Source: Monoplex corrugatus
Lineage: Eukaryota > Mollusca > Gastropoda > Littorinimorpha > Ranellidae
NCBI GenBank assembly: GCA_030674185.1
Contig: CM060312.1
Coordinates: 4,533,740-4,597,739, forward strand
Direction: 5' to 3'
Length of the DNA stretch: 64,000 bases
Program-made: the position numbers and the translations under genes
Shown: piece after piece, positions 47,548 through 59,044 of the stretch
Numbering within the stretch: position 1 is the first letter of the stretch
How the letters are laid out: every line of letters starts with the position of its first letter
Notes under the pieces: model-generated
Seen by the model: only the letters and a program-made list of their open reading frames with translations
What the model was told of the DNA's origin: nothing
Databases searched by the model: none

Positions 47548-47784
47548 AAAGGGAGGTTTAAAAACCTACTGCATGCGCCAGCATTAAAAATATTGGTCCC
47601 TGAGCACAGTGGGTTTGCTGCCGGTGACCTTAAATAATTGTGATACAAGATCTATACAAAGTTCTTGTTTTTGTAGCTTGAGAACTCTACTACAAGTCTT
47701 TTTGGAAGGGGTTGGGGATTGGGAGCCTAGGAGACAGCAGGTTTGGGAATAGTGGGGTGGGGGTGGGGAGGTGAGAATGGAGAA

Positions 47785-50155
47785 AGGGATGAGGTGGGGA
47801 ATAAGAGTGTGGAGAGATATGAAAACATGGAGAAGGTGGGGAATAAGAGTGTGGAGGGTTATGAAAACATGGAGAAGGTGGGGAATAAGAGTGTGGAGAG
47901 TTATGAAAACATGGAGAAGGTGGGGAATAAGAGTGTGGAGAGATATGAAAACATGGAGAAGGTGGGGAATAAGAGTGTGGAGGGTTATGAAAACATGGAG
48001 AAGGTGGGGAATAAGAGTGTGGAGGGTTATGAAAACATGGAGAAGGTGGGGAATAAGAGTGTGGAGAGTTATGAAAACATGGAGAAGGTGGGGAATAAGA
48101 GTGTGGAGAGTTATGAAAACATGGAGAAGGTGGGGAATAAGAGTGTGGAGGGTTATGAAAACATGGAGAAGGTGGGGAATAAGAGAGTGGAGGGTTATGA
48201 AAACATGGAGAAGGTGGGGAATAAGAGTGTGGAGAGATATGAAAACATGGAGAAGGTGGGGAATAAGAGTGTGGAGAGATATGAAAACATGGAGAAGGTG
48301 GGGAATAAGAGTGTGGAGAGTTATGAAAACATGGAGAAGGTGGGGAATAAGAGTGTGGAGAGATATGAAAACATGGAGAAGGTGGGGAATAAGAGAGTGG
48401 AGAGTTATGAAAACATGGAGAAGGTGGGGAATAAGAGAGTGGAGAGTTATGAAAACATGGAGAAGGTGGGGAATAAGAGAGTGGAGAGATATGAAAACAC
48501 GGAGAAGGTGGGGAATAAGAGAGTGGAGAGATATGAAAACATGGAGAAGGTGGGGAATAAGAGTGTGGAGAGTTATGAAAACATGGAGAAGGTGGGGAAT
48601 AAGAGTGTGGAGAGATATGAAAACATGGAGAAGGTGGGGAATAAGAGTGTGGAGGGTTATGAAAACATGGAGAAGGTGGGGAATAAGAGTGTGGAGAGAT
48701 ATGAAAACATGGAGAAGGTGGGGAATAAGAGTGTGGAGGGTTATGAAAACATGGAGAAGGTGGGGAATAAGAGAGTGGAGAGTTATGAAAACATGGAGAA
48801 GGTGGGGAATAAGAGTGTGGAGAGATATGAAAACACGGAGAAGGTGGGGAATAAGAGAGTGGAGAGTTATGAAAACATGGAGAAGGTGGGGAATAAGAGT
48901 GTGGAGAGATATGAAAACATGGAGAAGGTGGGGAATAAGAGTGTGGAGAGATATGAAAACATGGAGAAGGTGGGGAATAAGAGTGTGGAGGGTTATGAAA
49001 ACACGGAGAAGGTGGGGAATAAGAGTGTGGAGAGATATGAAAACATGGAGAAGGTGGGGAATAAGAGTGTGGAGAGTTATGAAAACATGGAGAAGGTGGG
49101 GAATAAGAGTGTGGAGAGATATGAAAACATGGAGAAGGTGGGGAATAAGAGTGTGGAGAGTTATGAAAACATGGAGAAGGTGGGGAATAAGAGTGTGGAG
49201 AGTTATGAAAACATGGAGAAGGTGGGGAATAAGAGTGTGGAGAGATATGAAAACATGGAGAAGGTGGGGAATAAGAGTGTGGAGGGTTATGAAAACATGG
49301 AGAAGGTGGGGAATAAGAGTGTGGAGAGTTATGAAAACATGGAGAAGGTGGGGAATAAGAGTGTGGAGAGATATGAAAACATGGAGAAGGTGGGGAATAA
49401 GAGTGTGGAGGGTTATGAAAACATGGAGAAGGTGGGGAATAAGAGTGTGGAGGGTTATGAAAACATGGAGAAGGTGGGGAATAAGAGTGTGGAGAGTTAT
49501 GAAAACATGGAGAAGGTGGGGAATAAGAGTGTGGAGAGATATGAAAACATGGAGAAGGTGGGGAATAAGAGTGTGGAGAGTTATGAAAACATGGAGAAGG
49601 TGGGGAATAAGAGTGTGGAGAGATATGAAAACATGGAGAAGGTGGGGAATAAGAGAGTGGAGGGTTATGAAAAACGGAGAAGGTGGGGAATAAGAGAGTG
49701 GAGAGATATGAAAACATGGAGAAGGTGGGGAATAAGAGTGTGGAGAGTTATGAAAACATGGAGAAGGTGGGGAATAAGAGTGTGGAGAGATATGAAAACA
49801 TGGAGAAGGTGGGGAATAAGAGAGTGGAGGGTTATGAAAACACGGAGAAGGTGGGGAATAAGAGAGTGGAGAGATATGAAAACATGGAGAAGGTGGGGAA
49901 TAAGAGTGTGGAGAGTTATGAAAACACGGAGAAGGTGGGGAATAAGAGTGTGGAGGGATATGAAAACATGGAGAAGGTGGGGAATAAGAGTGTGGAGAGG
50001 TTATGAAAACACGGAGAAGGTGGGGAATAAGAGTGTGGAGAGTTATGAAAACATGGAGAAGGTGGGGAATAAGAGAGTGGAGGGTTATGAAAACACGGAG
50101 AAGGTGGGGAATAAGAGAGTGGAGAGATATGAAAACATGGAGAAGGTGGGGTACA
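47785..50155. repeat. Minisatellite, 42 bp unit, about 56 copies
   Basis: Unit: GTGGGGAATAAGAGTGTGG / AGAGATATGAAAACATGG / AGAAG. The + strand is strongly purine-rich. The 42 bp (14 codon) unit has no stop in several frames on both strands, giving ORFs of up to about 820 codons. The common variants (AGTGTG/AGAGTG, AGATAT/AGTTAT/GGTTAT, ATGG/ACGG) all change the encoded residue in the longest + frame, arguing against protein-level constraint. Confidence 0.97.
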
Positions 50156-50770
50156 GGTATGCCAATACCTATGACTGCAGTGTACTGCTTTTATTCACTG
50201 TGAATTTATAGGTATGAGTATGTATATATGTACATGTATGTGTCTATAGGCACATGTATGTATATAACTGATGCACTTATGTGTATGTATGTAAATGAAT
50301 GCACTTATATGTATGTATATATATAATTTTTTTCTTACTGATTTTTTAACTGGCATGTTTTTTTGTGAGGAAATGCAGAAAACGGGGAGACAGTAGGTGG
50401 GGGGGCTGTCCAGGTGTGGATGTAAGTAAGTGTGGTGTGAGTGTGCATATGATTGGTGTGACCATGCTGTCACCAAACACAGTTCCTCTCTAACCTTGAC
50501 AATAAAGTGTCTTGTTTCTTGATCATGTGTCATAATAACATTAGCATTAAACTAGCAGTACCGCAAGTCCAAATCATTAGACACAATAAACCCTTTCTCG
50601 TTTTTTTCTCATTAATGGGTCTCAGTAAGTACATAACTTGTCAAAAACAATCACACTGGTCATTCAATGTATGTGTCCCAATCTCAGTGCATTTCACTGA
50701 AGCCTATTCCAGCATGGGTAAGAAAGGATCAAATACTTGGGCACCAACCACTTGGAAAAGTGGAAGTAAG
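50156..50770. other. Intron sequence with TATG-rich tract
   Basis: A TATGTATA-type low-complexity stretch at 50205-50330, then unique intron sequence. Confidence 0.5.
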
Positions 50771-50774
50771 AAAG

Positions 50775-51295
50775 AGTAACTAAGCACTGGTGCGGCAGTA
50801 AGAAAAACTGAGCACTGGTGCGGGAGTAAAAAAGAGTAAGCACTGATGCGGCAGTAAAAAAAAACTGAGCACTGGTGCGGGGAGTAAAAAAGAGTAAGCA
50901 CTGATGCGGCAGTAAGAAAAACTGAGCACTGGTGCGGGAGTAAAAAAGAGTAAGCACTGATGCGGCAGTAAAAAAAAACTGAGCACTGGTGCGGGAGTAA
51001 AAAAGAGTAAGCACTGATGCGGCAGTAAAAAAAAACAGCACTGGTGAGGGAGTATATAAAAAAAAAAAAAAAAAAAAGAGTAATTGAGTGCACTGGTGCA
51101 GGAGTAAAAATGTGAGAGTATATATATATATATTATATATATAAATAATATATTATAAAATATAATTTATATAAAAGAGTAACTGAGCACGGTGCGGCAG
51201 TAAGAAAGAATAACTGAGCACTGGTGCTGGTAGTAAGAAAGAGTAACTGAGCACTGGTGTGGTAGTAAGAAAGAGTAACTGAGCACTGGCGCATC
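50775..51295. repeat. Minisatellite, about 28 bp monomers in pairs
   Basis: GAGCACTGGTGCGGGAGTAA alternates with TAAGCACTGATGCGGCAGTA, separated by A-rich linkers, forming about 56 bp dimers. An A run (51056-51077) and an AT-rich tract (51118-51175) interrupt it. Confidence 0.93.
51118..51175. repeat. AT-only tract
   Basis: TATATATATATATTATATATA-like sequence, partly self-complementary, inside the 28 bp array. Confidence 0.9.
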
Positions 51296-51424
51296 AAAGG
51301 TGAGAAACCAGGTGAGACATCCCTGGCTTCAATTTAAGTGAGGAGAATGGAAGAAAATGGATAATGGAGTAAAAAAGAGAACTAAGTAACTAAGTGCTTT
51401 AGTGTGCATTGTGAGTTCACTCCC

Positions 51425-52415
51425 AGTCCATAGCATTACAGACTGGCCATCTTAATGTTTCCATCATTCTGATGGTGTCAGCGGCTGTCTTCATGTTTCC
51501 ATCATTCTGATGGTGTCACGGCTGTCTTAATGTTTCCATCATTCTGATGGTGTCAGCGGCGTCTTCATGTTTCCATCATTCTGATGGTGTCAGTGGCCAT
51601 CTTAATGTTTCCATCATTCTGATGGTGTCAGCGGCTGTCTTCATGTTTCCATCATTCTGATGGTGTCAACGGCTGTCTTAATGTTTCCATCATTCTGATG
51701 GTGTCAGCGGCCGTCTTCATGTTTCCATCATTCTGATGGTGTCAGCGGCCGTCTTCATGTTTCCATCATTCTGATGGTGTCAGCGGCTGTCTTCATGTTT
51801 CCATCATTCTGATGGTGTCAGTGGCCGTCTTCATGTTTCCATCATTCTATGGTGTCAGCGGCTGTCTTCAGTTTCATCATTTGATGGTGTCAGCGGCCGT
51901 CTTAATGTTTCCATCATTCTGATGGTGTCAGCGGCCGTCTTAATGTTTCCAATATTCTGATGGTGTCAGCGGCCGTCTTCATGATTCATCATTCTGATGG
52001 TGTCAGCGGCCGTCTTCATGTTTCCATCATTCTGATGGTGTCAGCGGCCGTCTTAATGTTTCCATCATTCTGATGGTGTCAGCGGCCGTCTTAATGTTTC
52101 CATCATTCTGATGGTGTCAGCGGCTGTCTTAATGTTTCCATCATTCTGATGGTGTCAGCGGCCGTCTTAATGTTTCCATCATTCTGATGGTGTCAGCGGC
52201 CGTCTTAATGTTTCCATCATTCTGATGGTGTCAGCTTAGTGTGTCATAGGACACCACACCACCCCACCCCACCCCCATCACATTTCAAGACCTTGCCAGT
52301 GTACAGGGTTTTCTGCAGGCCCAGACAGTCTGCCAGATAACTGCTGGCAGATCTGTGTCAGTGTGTGGAGCGTCTGGAATGGTCTGAGAGTGATGAATCC
52401 CTTTTGAACAAACTC
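51425..52415 (+). mobile_element. SINE family C copy with internal 38 bp array
   Basis: The right part (52262-52410) matches the family (CATTTCAAGACCTTGCCAG, GATAACTGCTGGCAGATC, GTGATGAATCCCTTTT). In place of the single CCATCATTCTGGTGGTGTCA segment seen in the copy at 61 kb, this copy has about 21 tandem units (51445-52234) of GGCCGTCTTAATGTTTCC plus ATCATTCTGATGGTGTCAGC. Confidence 0.75.
51445..52234. repeat. Minisatellite, 38 bp unit, about 21 copies
   Basis: TTCATG/TTAATG and GGCTG/GGCCG variants alternate. The unit is derived from the body of SINE family C. Confidence 0.96.
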
Positions 52416-52655
52416 TAAACTTAATGACAAAACCTTGGGTCCATTTCACTTAAGAAGAACACAGACTTTATTTTCCTTTCTGCTCAATCGCTGGTGATAA
52501 CTACTGTTCTGATCTTCCGGCTGAAAAATGTTTCTTTGTTGTTGTGGTGGACCATTAACTCTCAAGTGCACTTGAAAATACAAAGACTTTTAAGTGTTAA
52601 ACTGTTGGTATTTTTTCCTCTCCGTATCTGCAAAAAAGGCAGACTCTAATTTGAT
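52416..52655. other. Intron sequence, unannotated
   Basis: Short unique segment between arrays. Confidence 0.5.
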
Positions 52656-53565
52656 GGTGCTTTGAAGTGTCCATAAGGTACCATATACTAACATGGCTTA
52701 CGTGACCTTCAGCTTGTGTATTGGATGTTCTGTGTGCAGTGCTTTGAAGTGTCCATAAGGTACCAGGTACTAACATGGCTTACGTGACCTTCAGCTTGTG
52801 TACCTGATGTTCTGTGTGCAGTGCTTTGAAGTGTCCATAAGGTACCAGGTACTAACATGGCTTACGTGACCTTCAGCTTGTGTACCTGATGTTCTGTGTG
52901 CAGTGTTTTGAAGTGTCCATAAGGTACCAGGTACTAACATGGCTTACGTGACCTTCAGTTGTGTACCTGATGTTCTGTGTGCAGTGCTTTGAAGTGTCCA
53001 TAAGGTACCAGGTACTAAACATGGCTTACGTGACCTTCAGCTTGTGTACCTGATGTTCTGTGTGCAGTGCTTTGAAGTGTCCGTAAGGTACCAGGTACTA
53101 ACATGGCTTACATGACCTTCAGTTGTGTACCTGATGTTCTATGTGCAGTGCTTTGAAGTGTCCATAAGGTACCAGGTACTAACATGGCTTATGTGACCGT
53201 CAGTTTGTGTACCTGATGTTCTGTGTGCAGTGCTTTGAAGTGTCCATAAAGTACCAGGTACTAACATGGCTTATGTGACCGTCAGTTTGTGTACCTGATG
53301 TTCTGTGTGCAGTGCTTTGAAGTGTCCATAAGGTACCAGGTACTAACATGGCTTATGTGACCTCAGTTTGTGTACCTGATGTTCTGTGTGCAGTGCTTTG
53401 AAGTGTCCATAAGGTACCAGGTACTAACATGGCTTATGTGACCTTCAGTTTGTGTACCTGATGTTTGTGTGCAGTGCTTTGAAGTATCCATAAGGTACCA
53501 GGTACTAACATGGCTTACGTGACCTTCAGCTTGTGTACCTGATGTTCTGTGTGCATGAGCCAACA
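52655..53565. repeat. Minisatellite, 82 bp unit, about 11 copies
   Basis: Unit: GTGCTTTGAAGTGTCCATAA / GGTACCAGGTACTAACATGG / CTTACGTGACCTTCAGC / TTGTGTACCTGATGTTCTG. The longest unit in the window, with TACGTG/TATGTG variants grouped in blocks. Confidence 0.96.
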
Positions 53566-53756
53566 ATGAAGGGGTTCAGGCACTAGCGGGTCTGCTACAT
53601 ATACTGGGACAAATTCTCAACCTTCCACCACAGGGTCTGGGTCACCTAGGTGCTGGAGATGAAAAAATCTGCACCTTTACACCCATGACTGATGGAACAA
53701 ATCTCCATTACACCACCAGCGTGACTGCAATGTTAAACTACAGGTTCTCCCGTTGG
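53566..53756. other. Intron sequence, unannotated
   Basis: Short unique stretch between arrays; nothing recognised. Confidence 0.5.
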
Positions 53757-54178
53757 CTGACGTGTAAACTCAGTTTGTTCTTTACATCCACAATGTAAAC
53801 TACATTTTGTTTACATCCACAACGTCAACTACAGTTTAACTGGTTACACCCACAATGTAACCGGCAGTTTAATTGGTTACACCCACAATGTAACCGGCAG
53901 TTTAACTGGTTACGCCCACAATGTAACTGGCAGTTTAACTGGTTACACCCACAATGTAACTGGCAGTTTAACTGGTTACACCCACAATGTAACTGGCAGT
54001 TTAACTGGTTACACCCACAATGTAACTGGCAGTTTAACTGGTTACACCCACAATGTAACTGGCAGTTTAACTGGTTACACCCACAATGTAACTGGCAGTT
54101 TAACTGGTTACACCACAATGTAACTGGCATTTAACTGGTTACACCCACAATGTAACGCAGTTTAACTGGTTACACCCA
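53757..54178. repeat. Minisatellite, 33 bp unit, about 12 copies
   Basis: Unit: GTTTAACTGGTTACACCC plus ACAATGTAACTGGCA. The left copies are more diverged (AACTACAGTTT). Confidence 0.96.
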
Positions 54179-54299
54179 CTCTGAAGACATCCCATAGCAT
54201 CGAAGGAACTGTCTGTGACAGAACTGTGCAGGGAAAAATGTCTGTTTTCCACCAACAAAAGGACGTGCAAAGAAACAAAGAACAAGCAGATGGTGCTGC

Positions 54300-55885
54300 T
54301 CAGAATAGTTGTGCTCCCTCCATGGACAACAGTATCACTAATACCTTCTATGGTTGTGCTCCCTCCATGGACAACAGCATCACTATACTTTATGGTTGTC
54401 TCATGGACACAGTATCACATCTTCTATGGTTGTGCTCTCCATGGACAACAGTATCACCAATACCTTCTATGGTTGTGCTCCCTCCATGGACAACAGTATC
54501 ACTAATACTTTATATGGTTGTGCTCCCTCCATGGACAACAGTATCACTAATACTTTATATGGTTGTGCTCCCTCCATGGACAACAGTACACTAATACTTT
54601 ATATGGTTGTGCTCCCTCCATGGACAACAGTATCACTAATACTTTATATGGTTGTGCTCCCTCCATGGACAACAGTATCACTTTATATGGTTGTGCTCCC
54701 TCCATGGACAACAGTATCACTAATACTTTATATGGTTGTGCTCCCTCCATGGACAACAGTATTACTAATACTTTATACGGTTGTGCTCCCTCCATGGACA
54801 ACAGCATCACTAATACCTTATATGGTTGTGCTCCCTCCATGGACAACAGTATCACTAATACTTTATACGGTTGTGCTCCCTTCATGGACAACAGTATCAC
54901 TAATACTTTATATGGTTGTGCTCCCTCCATGAACAACAGCATCACTAATACTTTATATGGTTGTGCTCCCTCCATGAACAACAGCATCACTAATACTTTA
55001 TATGGTTGTGCTCCCTCCATGAACAACAGCATCACTAATACTTTATATGGTTGTGCTCCCTCCATGGACAACAGTATTACTAATACTTTATACGGTTGTG
55101 CTCCCTCCATGGACAACAGCATCACTAATACCTTATATGGTTGTGCTCCCTCCATGGACAACAGTATCACTAATACTTTATACGGTTGTGCTCCCTTCAT
55201 GGACAACAGTATCACTAATACTTTATATGGTTGTGCTCCCTCCATGAACAACAGCATCACTAATACTTTATATGGTTGTGCTCCCTCCATGAACAACAGC
55301 ATCACTAATACTTTATATGGTTGTGCTCCCTCCATGGACAACAGTATCACTAATACTTTATATCGTTGTGCTCCCTCCATGGACAACAGTATCACTAATA
55401 CTTTATACAGTTGTGCTCCCTCCATGGACAACAGTATCACTAATACTTTATACGGTTGTGCTCCCTCCATGGACAACAGTATCACTAATACCTTATATGG
55501 TTGTGCTCCCTCCATGGACAACAGTATCACTTTATATGGTTGTGCTCCCTCCATGGACAACAGTATCACTAATACTTTATACGGTTGTGCTCCCTCCATG
55601 GACAACAGTATCACTAATACTTTATATGGTTGTGCTCCCCTCCATGGACAACAGTATCACTAATACTTTATATGGTTGTGCTCCCTCCATGAACAACAGC
55701 ATCACTAATACTTTATATGGTTGTGCTCCCTCCATGAACAACAGTATCACTAATACTTTATATGGTTGTGCTCCCTCCATGAACAACAGCATCACTAATA
55801 CTTTATATGGTTGTGCTCCCTCCATGAACAACAGTATCACTAATACTTTATATGGTTGTGCTCCCTCCATGAACAACAGCATTTC
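54300..55885. repeat. Minisatellite, 45 bp unit, about 35 copies, with higher-order duplication
   Basis: Unit: GGTTGTGCTCCCTCCATGG plus ACAACAGTATCACTAATAC and TTTATAT. Marker variants (ATTACTAATA at 54761 and 55076; CCCTTCATGG at about 54880 and 55195) recur exactly 315 bp apart, so seven units were duplicated as a block. ORFs in several frames come from the 15-codon unit. Confidence 0.97.
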
Positions 55886-55892
55886 TTTACAC

Positions 55893-56445
55893 ACATGGCA
55901 CATCTCTTTTGGCCTGCCCACTAACTGTAGTTCCCCATCAACACCTGTGTACGATCTGTAGTTCCCCATCAACACCTGTATACAATCTTCTAGCCCACCT
56001 GTTGTAATTCCCCATCAACACCTGTGTACAATCTGTAGTTCCCCATCAACACCTGTATACAATGTTCTGGCCCACCTACTAAAATTCCCCATCAACACCT
56101 GTGTACAATCTGTAGTTCCACAACACCTGTATACAATCTTCTGGCCCACCTGTTGTAATTCCCCATAAATACCTGTGTACACTCTGTAGTTTCCCATCAA
56201 CACCTGTATACAATCTTCTGGCACACCTGTTGTAATTCCCCATCAACACCTGTATACAATCTTCTGGTTCACCTGTTGTAATTCCCCATCAACAACTTTG
56301 TAGGCCTACTAACTTCTGACCTATCTGCTGTAATTTTCCATCAATACCTGTGTACAAATCTTTTGACCTACCTGCTGAAATTCCCCACCAACACCTGTGT
56401 ACAATCTTTTGCCTCTTTTGTTGAAATTCCCAATGACAACTGTTA
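55893..56445. repeat. Degenerate minisatellite, about 40-55 bp
   Basis: Recurring TTCCCCATCAACACCTGT, ATACAATCTTCTGGC and CCACCTGTTGTAA blocks, becoming more diverged to the right. Confidence 0.9.
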
Positions 56446-57501
56446 TGTATAAACTGTTGCTGATTGTCCAAGCTTGTGCACAGGACACCGCAAACCCACA
56501 GCCCTAGGTCTGTCCACCACCAGAAAGCTACAGTGACTGTGCTGTCGAGTTCATTAAGACCACCAGCCTGCCCCGGCTCACCTGTGTGCTCTACCCTGCC
56601 AGCAAGCTCACCTGTCCCCTCTACCTGTCCTTCAGGGCCATGTCACAAGCGGCACACTGTCCACAGTGAACACAAAGCATGGTGTCAGCAACTTTGTACA
56701 CCACAATGAGTGAGACTCTTTAGTTCACACAGCAATTACATCTTGTCGCAACAATCTCTGCTACCTGAATTCCAGGCTGTTCCCCCCACAGGGAGGGCAA
56801 CGTCGTGGGTGAAGCATCATCACCATTTATTCAGTTACCATGGAGATTCGCTTCATTTCAACTAGACACAAGTATGTGTCTGTTTGTGACAAAGATGTGA
56901 TGGCAAAATTTTCTCAACTGTATGTAGATGGATCTTTTACTAAATTTGGGTGAAAGGTGTGGACTTTTGAGGAGATGGTAAATATTTAAGTTTGGAAATC
57001 AGGCACCAAAGTCAAGGTCACATGGATAAAAAAAAGTGCTGATGATCAGCACTTTCTGTGAGAGGTGTGAAAACAGCACTTCCTCAGAAACTTCAGACAG
57101 TTTCATTCTGTTTTCATTACTGTAACATTTTACCACTGTCCTCGCTTCACATCATGTTTCATTTCATCTGAAGCTTATTCAATGTCACAGTGACCTGAAA
57201 AATACAAAAGCTGGATTTTCCACAATACTTTTTTTGTATGAAAAGTGAGATTCTAAGATTGGCTTGACCATCTAGTTCAATGTATGAAAAGGGAGATTAT
57301 TAGAATGACTTGACAATCTCAACTATCTAGCTAACACTGATATGACTGGTGTCTGTCTGTGTACGTATGTATGAATGGATGTTGTCAAGAAAATGTGTGG
57401 ACTGGTCACTGAGTTGTTTGAAGGTTTTTCAGTACATGGACAGTAGAACAGTATATCCTTCACAGTCTCTCTACCAGAAAGCAGACAAGGTAAACACTTA
57501 C
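56446..57501 (-). other. Intron sequence, unannotated
   Basis: About 1 kb of mostly unique intron next to the SH3 exon donor. No exon or element recognised. Confidence 0.5.
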
Positions 57502-57685
57502 TGTGGGTGTTTGACACTGATGTACTTGTCTGGAATGAGCCCCTCCTGTCCATGACAACACCCTTCCCACCAGTCATGTGAGGCCTGCGTGTACAGGATC
57601 AGCACGTCACCCTTCTTGAAGGACAGCTCACGACCCGACCGACCCTCAAAGTCGTGCAGCGCCACCGCCTCCTTCACTTCTGGTT
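57502..57685 (-). CDS. srGAP-family RhoGAP, SH3 exon
   Basis: A 184 bp exon with acceptor TTTTTGTGTGCAG and donor GTAAGT. It encodes about 60 residues covering nearly a whole SH3 domain: A-L-H-D-F (the ALYDF position, with His for Tyr), G-R-S-G-R-E-L-S-F-K-K-G-D, the W-W-E-G tryptophan pair, and G-L-I-P-D-K-Y-I. The R-E-L-S-F-K-K-G and D-W-W-E-G segments are characteristic of the srGAP/ARHGAP4 SH3, which in vertebrates binds ROBO and WAVE-type proline-rich ligands. It follows the F-BAR and RhoGAP domains in the family, so those exons should lie at higher coordinates, outside this window. ARHGAP4-like is the alternative; the tail motif in the next exon favours srGAP. Confidence 0.92.
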
Positions 57686-57825
57686 CTGCACACAAAAATA
57701 CACCCACGTTTCACAACAACACAACAAAAATACATAAACACACAATAAAAACGCGTACACACTTTACAACCAAAATAATCCGCACTTCACAACATATGCA
57801 ATAGGCATTGAAAAGCCAGCACGAA

Positions 57826-57910
57826 CTGTGCTTGTATGAACCAGAAGAAAACAAAATAAAACTAGAATGCATATCTGATATAACAAAACAAGACAGGTGC
57901 ATACACATTA
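57826..57910 (+). mobile_element. Dispersed repeat family A, copy 2
   Basis: TGAACCAGAAGAAAACAAAA, then GATATAACAAAACAAGACAG and GTGCATA, aligning with the first 70 or so bases of the copy at 17038. Confidence 0.55.
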
Positions 57911-58274
57911 AATATGCAATCTAATTCTGTTTTTTAAATGTTTTTTCTGGTTCATATTTGTCTGAATGCTGCAGTCACTTTAATTCAAACTGCTTAATAC
58001 ATAAACAATAAACAAATAAACAACCATGTATAGAAATAAACAAGAAATCAAAACTGAAAGGAAAAATGTCTTTCAGAAGTTTATTCATTTATTCACGTGA
58101 ACAACTTAAAAAAAAAAGTCTGTAGAGCTGAAAGTGAAATCAAATTAGTAGAACTGTATCAACCTCGTTATCAGATTTAAAAGTCAACACCTTAGATAAA
58201 AGAAATACTTATACCACGAAGGTATATCAAGTCTATTTTTTTTGAAGTGAAGCATTCACTGCACACTTGGTGTG

Positions 58275-58352
58275 CTTGGTGATGGTACCTTCTTGGTGGT
58301 GGTACCTGTCTGGTGGTGGTACCTGTCTAGTGGTGGTACCTGCCTGGTTGTG
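58275..58352. repeat. Short tandem repeat, 16-17 bp unit
   Basis: About five copies of TGGTGGTGGTACCTGTC with small changes. Confidence 0.85.
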
Positions 58353-58688
58353 GTACCTGCTGTCTCCTTCCTTATGTCACATCAATGCACAGCAAAACTG
58401 AATAACTTGGGTCTTATTCTGTAACTCTATGCCCGTCCTCTTTTCCTGATCTTACATTTTATAGCAGAAAAAAAAGCTGTTGCCTCACAAAATACAGGTT
58501 CCTAACCTTTTCACAGTCTGCTGTCTTTATCACGGATCCATTTTTGAGAGCATTCTGATGACCACCACAACACTTTGCGCCTAGAGTCAAATGATATATT
58601 CCCTTTTTTCCCTCTGTATTCATTACAATGATCAACACATTTTCATGTAAAGTTTTGATATTTGAGTCAGTTAAAAACATGGACTGTG

Positions 58689-58895
58689 TTAACCCTTTTG
58701 ACTCCCTTTCTCTATCCACTGGCTGCAAATATTTAAGCACTCCCTTTGTCTATCAGCTAGCGGCAAAAAGTTAAAACCATTTCACTCACTCAACCTGTTT
58801 TTCGTCTAATATCACATGTGGATAGACAGATATTAAATGAAATTGATCAACCTATCCACCTGCCCTGGTGGACAGGGAAGGGAGTCAAAGAGTTA
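58689..58895. mobile_element. TTAA MITE family B, composite copy
   Basis: The left end TTAACCCTTTTGACTCCC and right end GGGAGTCAAAGAGTTAT enclose further partial ends (GTTAAAACCATTTCACTC at about 58770). This looks like two or three nested or recombined copies. Confidence 0.65.
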
Positions 58896-59044
58896 TGTTT
58901 TTTGCTGTGTTGTCATGGCCTACAATGTACGCTGTTTGTTGGTGGACACGATGACGGAGTGAAAGCTTATTTTCCAGCAGCAAAGATGACAAAATTGTCT
59001 GACAGGGATCTCCACCTTCTCTCCACATAAACTGACATGGACAG

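Larger units (their letters stand above)
42917..57501 (-). other. 14.6 kb srGAP intron filled with tandem arrays
   Basis: Bounded by donor GTAAGT (57501..57496) and acceptor GTGCAG at 42917. Flanking phases (two bases plus one base) fit without any exon in between. By eye, roughly three quarters is tandem repeat, listed separately. Confidence 0.85.

Noticed and set aside
47690..50211. ORFs of about 820 (+) and 675 (-) codons
   Set aside because: They arise from the 42 bp unit, a multiple of three. Unit variants change residues freely, and the region is inside a well-supported intron.
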